A DNA stretch of 64,000 nt, taken from Bacillota bacterium (lineage in GTDB: Bacteria; Bacillota; Clostridia; Oscillospirales; Ruminococcaceae). The stretch covers positions 19,924 through 83,923 of the forward strand of contig JAEWLW010000088.1 in assembly GCA_023457355.1 (NCBI GenBank), in the 5' to 3' direction. The translations under genes and the position numbers were made by a program. Shown one piece after another: positions 62,686-64,000 of the stretch. Below the pieces are notes generated by a model. The model worked only from the letters and a program-made list of their open reading frames with translations, ran no database searches and was not told the DNA's origin. Numbering within the stretch: the stretch's first letter is position 1; each line of letters starts with the position of its first letter.

Positions 62686-63050
62686 TAGCGATCACGACAA
62701 TCCAAATTTTAGTATTATCGAATGCCAACCTGCGTATTAAGGAGACTGAAAACAGCATACAAAGTAAATGCCGTACTTTGCACAACCTACAGCTTGATTT
62801 AGAACGGATTGTAAGTTGTGCAAAAGATACTGATTCAGCAGGCGAGATTCTCAAGCTTATGAAAACGGTGCAATTTAGCGATCCCGTCAGCAATAATTTG
62901 GTCGCCGGCATTGAAGAAGAACTGCAACAAACCGCCAGCGAACTGGAACAAGCGGTTCTGAAAGAGGATCTTACCTTGGTTCAAAGTTTACTAAGCCAAG
63001 CTACTCGCCTGTTAGAGGATCGCAATAGGAAAATTTTAATTCATAGATAG
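62682..63050 (+). CDS. Small coiled-coil protein, 122 residues
   Basis: Starts at TTG overlapping the previous stop. After a short hydrophobic start (IAITTIQILVLSNA, about 1-15) the protein is mostly helical and charged (RIKETENSIQSKCRTLHNL, EEELQQTASELEQAV), suggesting coiled coils. No known family. Probably works with the membrane protein and zinc ribbon. Confidence 0.65.
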   Translation: MIAITTIQILVLSNANLRIKETENSIQSKCRTLHNLQLDLERIVSCAKDTDSAGEILKLMKTVQFSDPVSNNLVAGIEEELQQTASELEQAVLKEDLTLVQSLLSQATRLLEDRNRKILIHR

Positions 63051-63150
63051 AGTATCCGTTATAGTATCGCCTAGACTGTGTTGTTTGAAAAGCCGTTTTC
63101 AGTTTGCGAAATTAGTTGTTCTTTGAATATAAGGCATCTAAATAAGGCAA

Positions 63151-63216
63151 ATGCGAGAAAAGCAAGGGCTTTCCCAAGCCCAAGTTGCCAGCTTTTTCAG
63201 ATTCATGGCAACATAG
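63151..63216 (+). pseudogene. Remnant of an Xre-type helix-turn-helix regulator
   Basis: A 21-codon frame reads MREKQGLSQAQVASFFRFMA, matching the first helices of Xre-family regulators (LREKQGLSQxxVA). An in-frame TAA lies four codons upstream and the frame ends at TAG 63214-63216, so the gene is truncated on both sides. Confidence 0.6.
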
Positions 63217-63226
63217 GAATTAGGAA

Positions 63227-63263
63227 GAATGGAGATATCATTTTGCGGCGATATCTCCATTCT
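63227..63263 (+). terminator. Terminator after the regulator remnant
   Basis: GAATGGAGATATC and GATATCTCCATTC form a 13-bp stem, followed by TCTATTT. It may end the zinc-ribbon operon. Confidence 0.8.
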
Positions 63264-63322
63264 CTATTTCTAACATCCACCTTGTTACCTTAATCGAAAA
63301 AGTGTACTATATCTAAATTTAA

Positions 63323-64000
63323 TTAAAGTGTTATCTCTGTAATAACAAGCGTTGCTTGAGGTGTTTCAGTGACCAAAGTGACATCCGCACCTGTTGTGTT
63401 AATTAACTGTACCGTAGATGGTACTACACCCACCGTAATAAGCGCATATCCATTAATTTGACCAGTCGCAGTGGCACTTACTGCGGTGACTCCAACACCG
63501 TTAAGATCTAAGTCAAATCTTACAATTGTAGGGCCGGAGGTTCCGTCAGTAGCAATCCACCAAGAAACAAAGTAATTCCCCACAGTGTCAATAGAAAATT
63601 CTCCCGTAAGAGGATCATACGTGATTGTAAGGCTTTGATTGTTTAAAATATTGTTAAAAACAATTGGTGCACCGTCCAAAATTGTGGCACCTGTACTGTC
63701 ATCCAACTGAGTTTGTATCCCCCGTAACTGCGCGACACCAGCTGGTCCGGCAGGTCCGGTATCGCCTGTAGGACCAGTATCACCGGTTGGGCCGGTGTCG
63801 CCCGTGGGGCCAGTATCACCGGTTGGGCCAGTGTCGCCCGTCGGGCCGGTATCGCCCGTGGGGCCAGTGTCGCCGGTCGGGCCAGTGTCGCCTGTGGGGC
63901 CAGTATCACCGGTTGGGCCGGTGTCGCCAATGGGGCCGGTATCGCCCGTGGGGCCAGTGTCGCCGGTCGGGCCAGTGTCGCCTGTGGGGCCGGTATCGCC
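63323..64000 (-). CDS. BclA-like collagen-repeat protein (partial, 3' end)
   Basis: The gene enters from beyond the right edge and ends at 63323. The visible 225 codons start with many Gly-X-Y triplets (GDTGPTGDTGPTGDTGPIG pattern, about 85 residues), then about 135 residues of a TNF-like globular domain (TILDGAPIVFNNILNNQSLT, VGNYFVSWWIATDG, LITVGVVPSTVQLIN) as in BclA-type exosporium glycoproteins of spore formers. The GXY DNA is a short tandem repeat likely to vary in number. A role on the spore surface is inferred from the family. Confidence 0.88.
   Translation of the reverse strand, partial: GDTGPTGDTGPTGDTGPTGDTGPIGDTGPTGDTGPTGDTGPTGDTGPTGDTGPTGDTGPTGDTGPTGDTGPTGDTGPTGDTGPAGPAGVAQLRGIQTQLDDSTGATILDGAPIVFNNILNNQSLTITYDPLTGEFSIDTVGNYFVSWWIATDGTSGPTIVRFDLDLNGVGVTAVSATATGQINGYALITVGVVPSTVQLINTTGADVTLVTETPQATLVITEITL

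Noticed and set aside
63760..64000. CRISPR array
   Set aside because: The short regular repeats translate in frame to Gly-X-Y triplets and have no unique spacers of about 30 bases.

Overview
The window looks like chromosome from a spore-forming, anaerobic, moderately GC-rich member of the Clostridia, most likely Oscillospiraceae/Ruminococcaceae-like. This is inference from several signs: strong AGGAGG-type ribosome sites with frequent GTG/TTG starts, serine/alanine/proline-rich linkers after lipoprotein cysteines, class I two-subunit [4Fe-4S] fumarase, type III pantothenate kinase, a 2x[4Fe-4S] ferredoxin, and a BclA-like collagen repeat protein. No rRNA, tRNA, CRISPR array, prophage or complete transposase was seen.

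0-18 kb is mostly housekeeping. It holds a manganese exporter (mntP) behind a yybP-ykoY-type riboswitch, aspS, a fumarase operon, a very cysteine-rich 64-residue peptide gene, a polar amino acid ABC transporter, coaBC, and a probable pantothenate ECF S-component with coaX. A DD-carboxypeptidase-like lipoprotein and a Kef-type antiporter gene split by an in-frame amber codon follow. 18-26 kb carries a YyaL/DUF255 protein and a sulfur/redox module: ferredoxin, membrane Fe-S protein, thioredoxin, a four-domain CoA-disulfide/persulfide reductase fusion, and a Crp/Fnr regulator. The two promoters of this module share an almost identical operator at the same distance from the -10 box.

26-42 kb is a mixed accessory region of mostly single genes: GNAT, RidA, CoA-binding protein, AlkA-like glycosylase, a TetR/flavoprotein pair with a perfect palindromic operator, aminotransferase, diguanylate cyclase, an MCP-like protein with its sensor at the C-terminus, 2H phosphoesterase, small DUFs, a prenyltransferase-repeat protein, a Vat-like acetyltransferase, an M14 carboxypeptidase and a PrpF isomerase.

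43-61.6 kb is the most interesting part: an apparent poly-gamma-glutamate (PGA) locus. The synthesis/export genes pgsB, pgsC and pgsW form one minus-strand operon with overlapping genes. Nearby are two lipoprotein gamma-glutamyltransferases, two exported aspartoacylase/M14-superfamily hydrolases, a DctM-like permease, a 47-residue membrane peptide, two DUF6305-type lipoproteins, a two-component system, and a 1273-residue secreted protein built of about seven repeats. No capA/pgsA-like gene is present. A shared A-rich motif (AAATAAGAGRRATAA-like) lies upstream of several of these transcription units and may bind the response regulator. The locus could make, process and recycle extracellular PGA.

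The right end holds a small MITE-like element with CTAG-flanked inverted ends, a zinc-ribbon/membrane-protein operon, a remnant of an Xre-type regulator, and the 3' part of the collagen-like gene. A dispersed non-coding repeat family with short inverted ends occurs three times (about 10.0, 42.6 and 58.7 kb).
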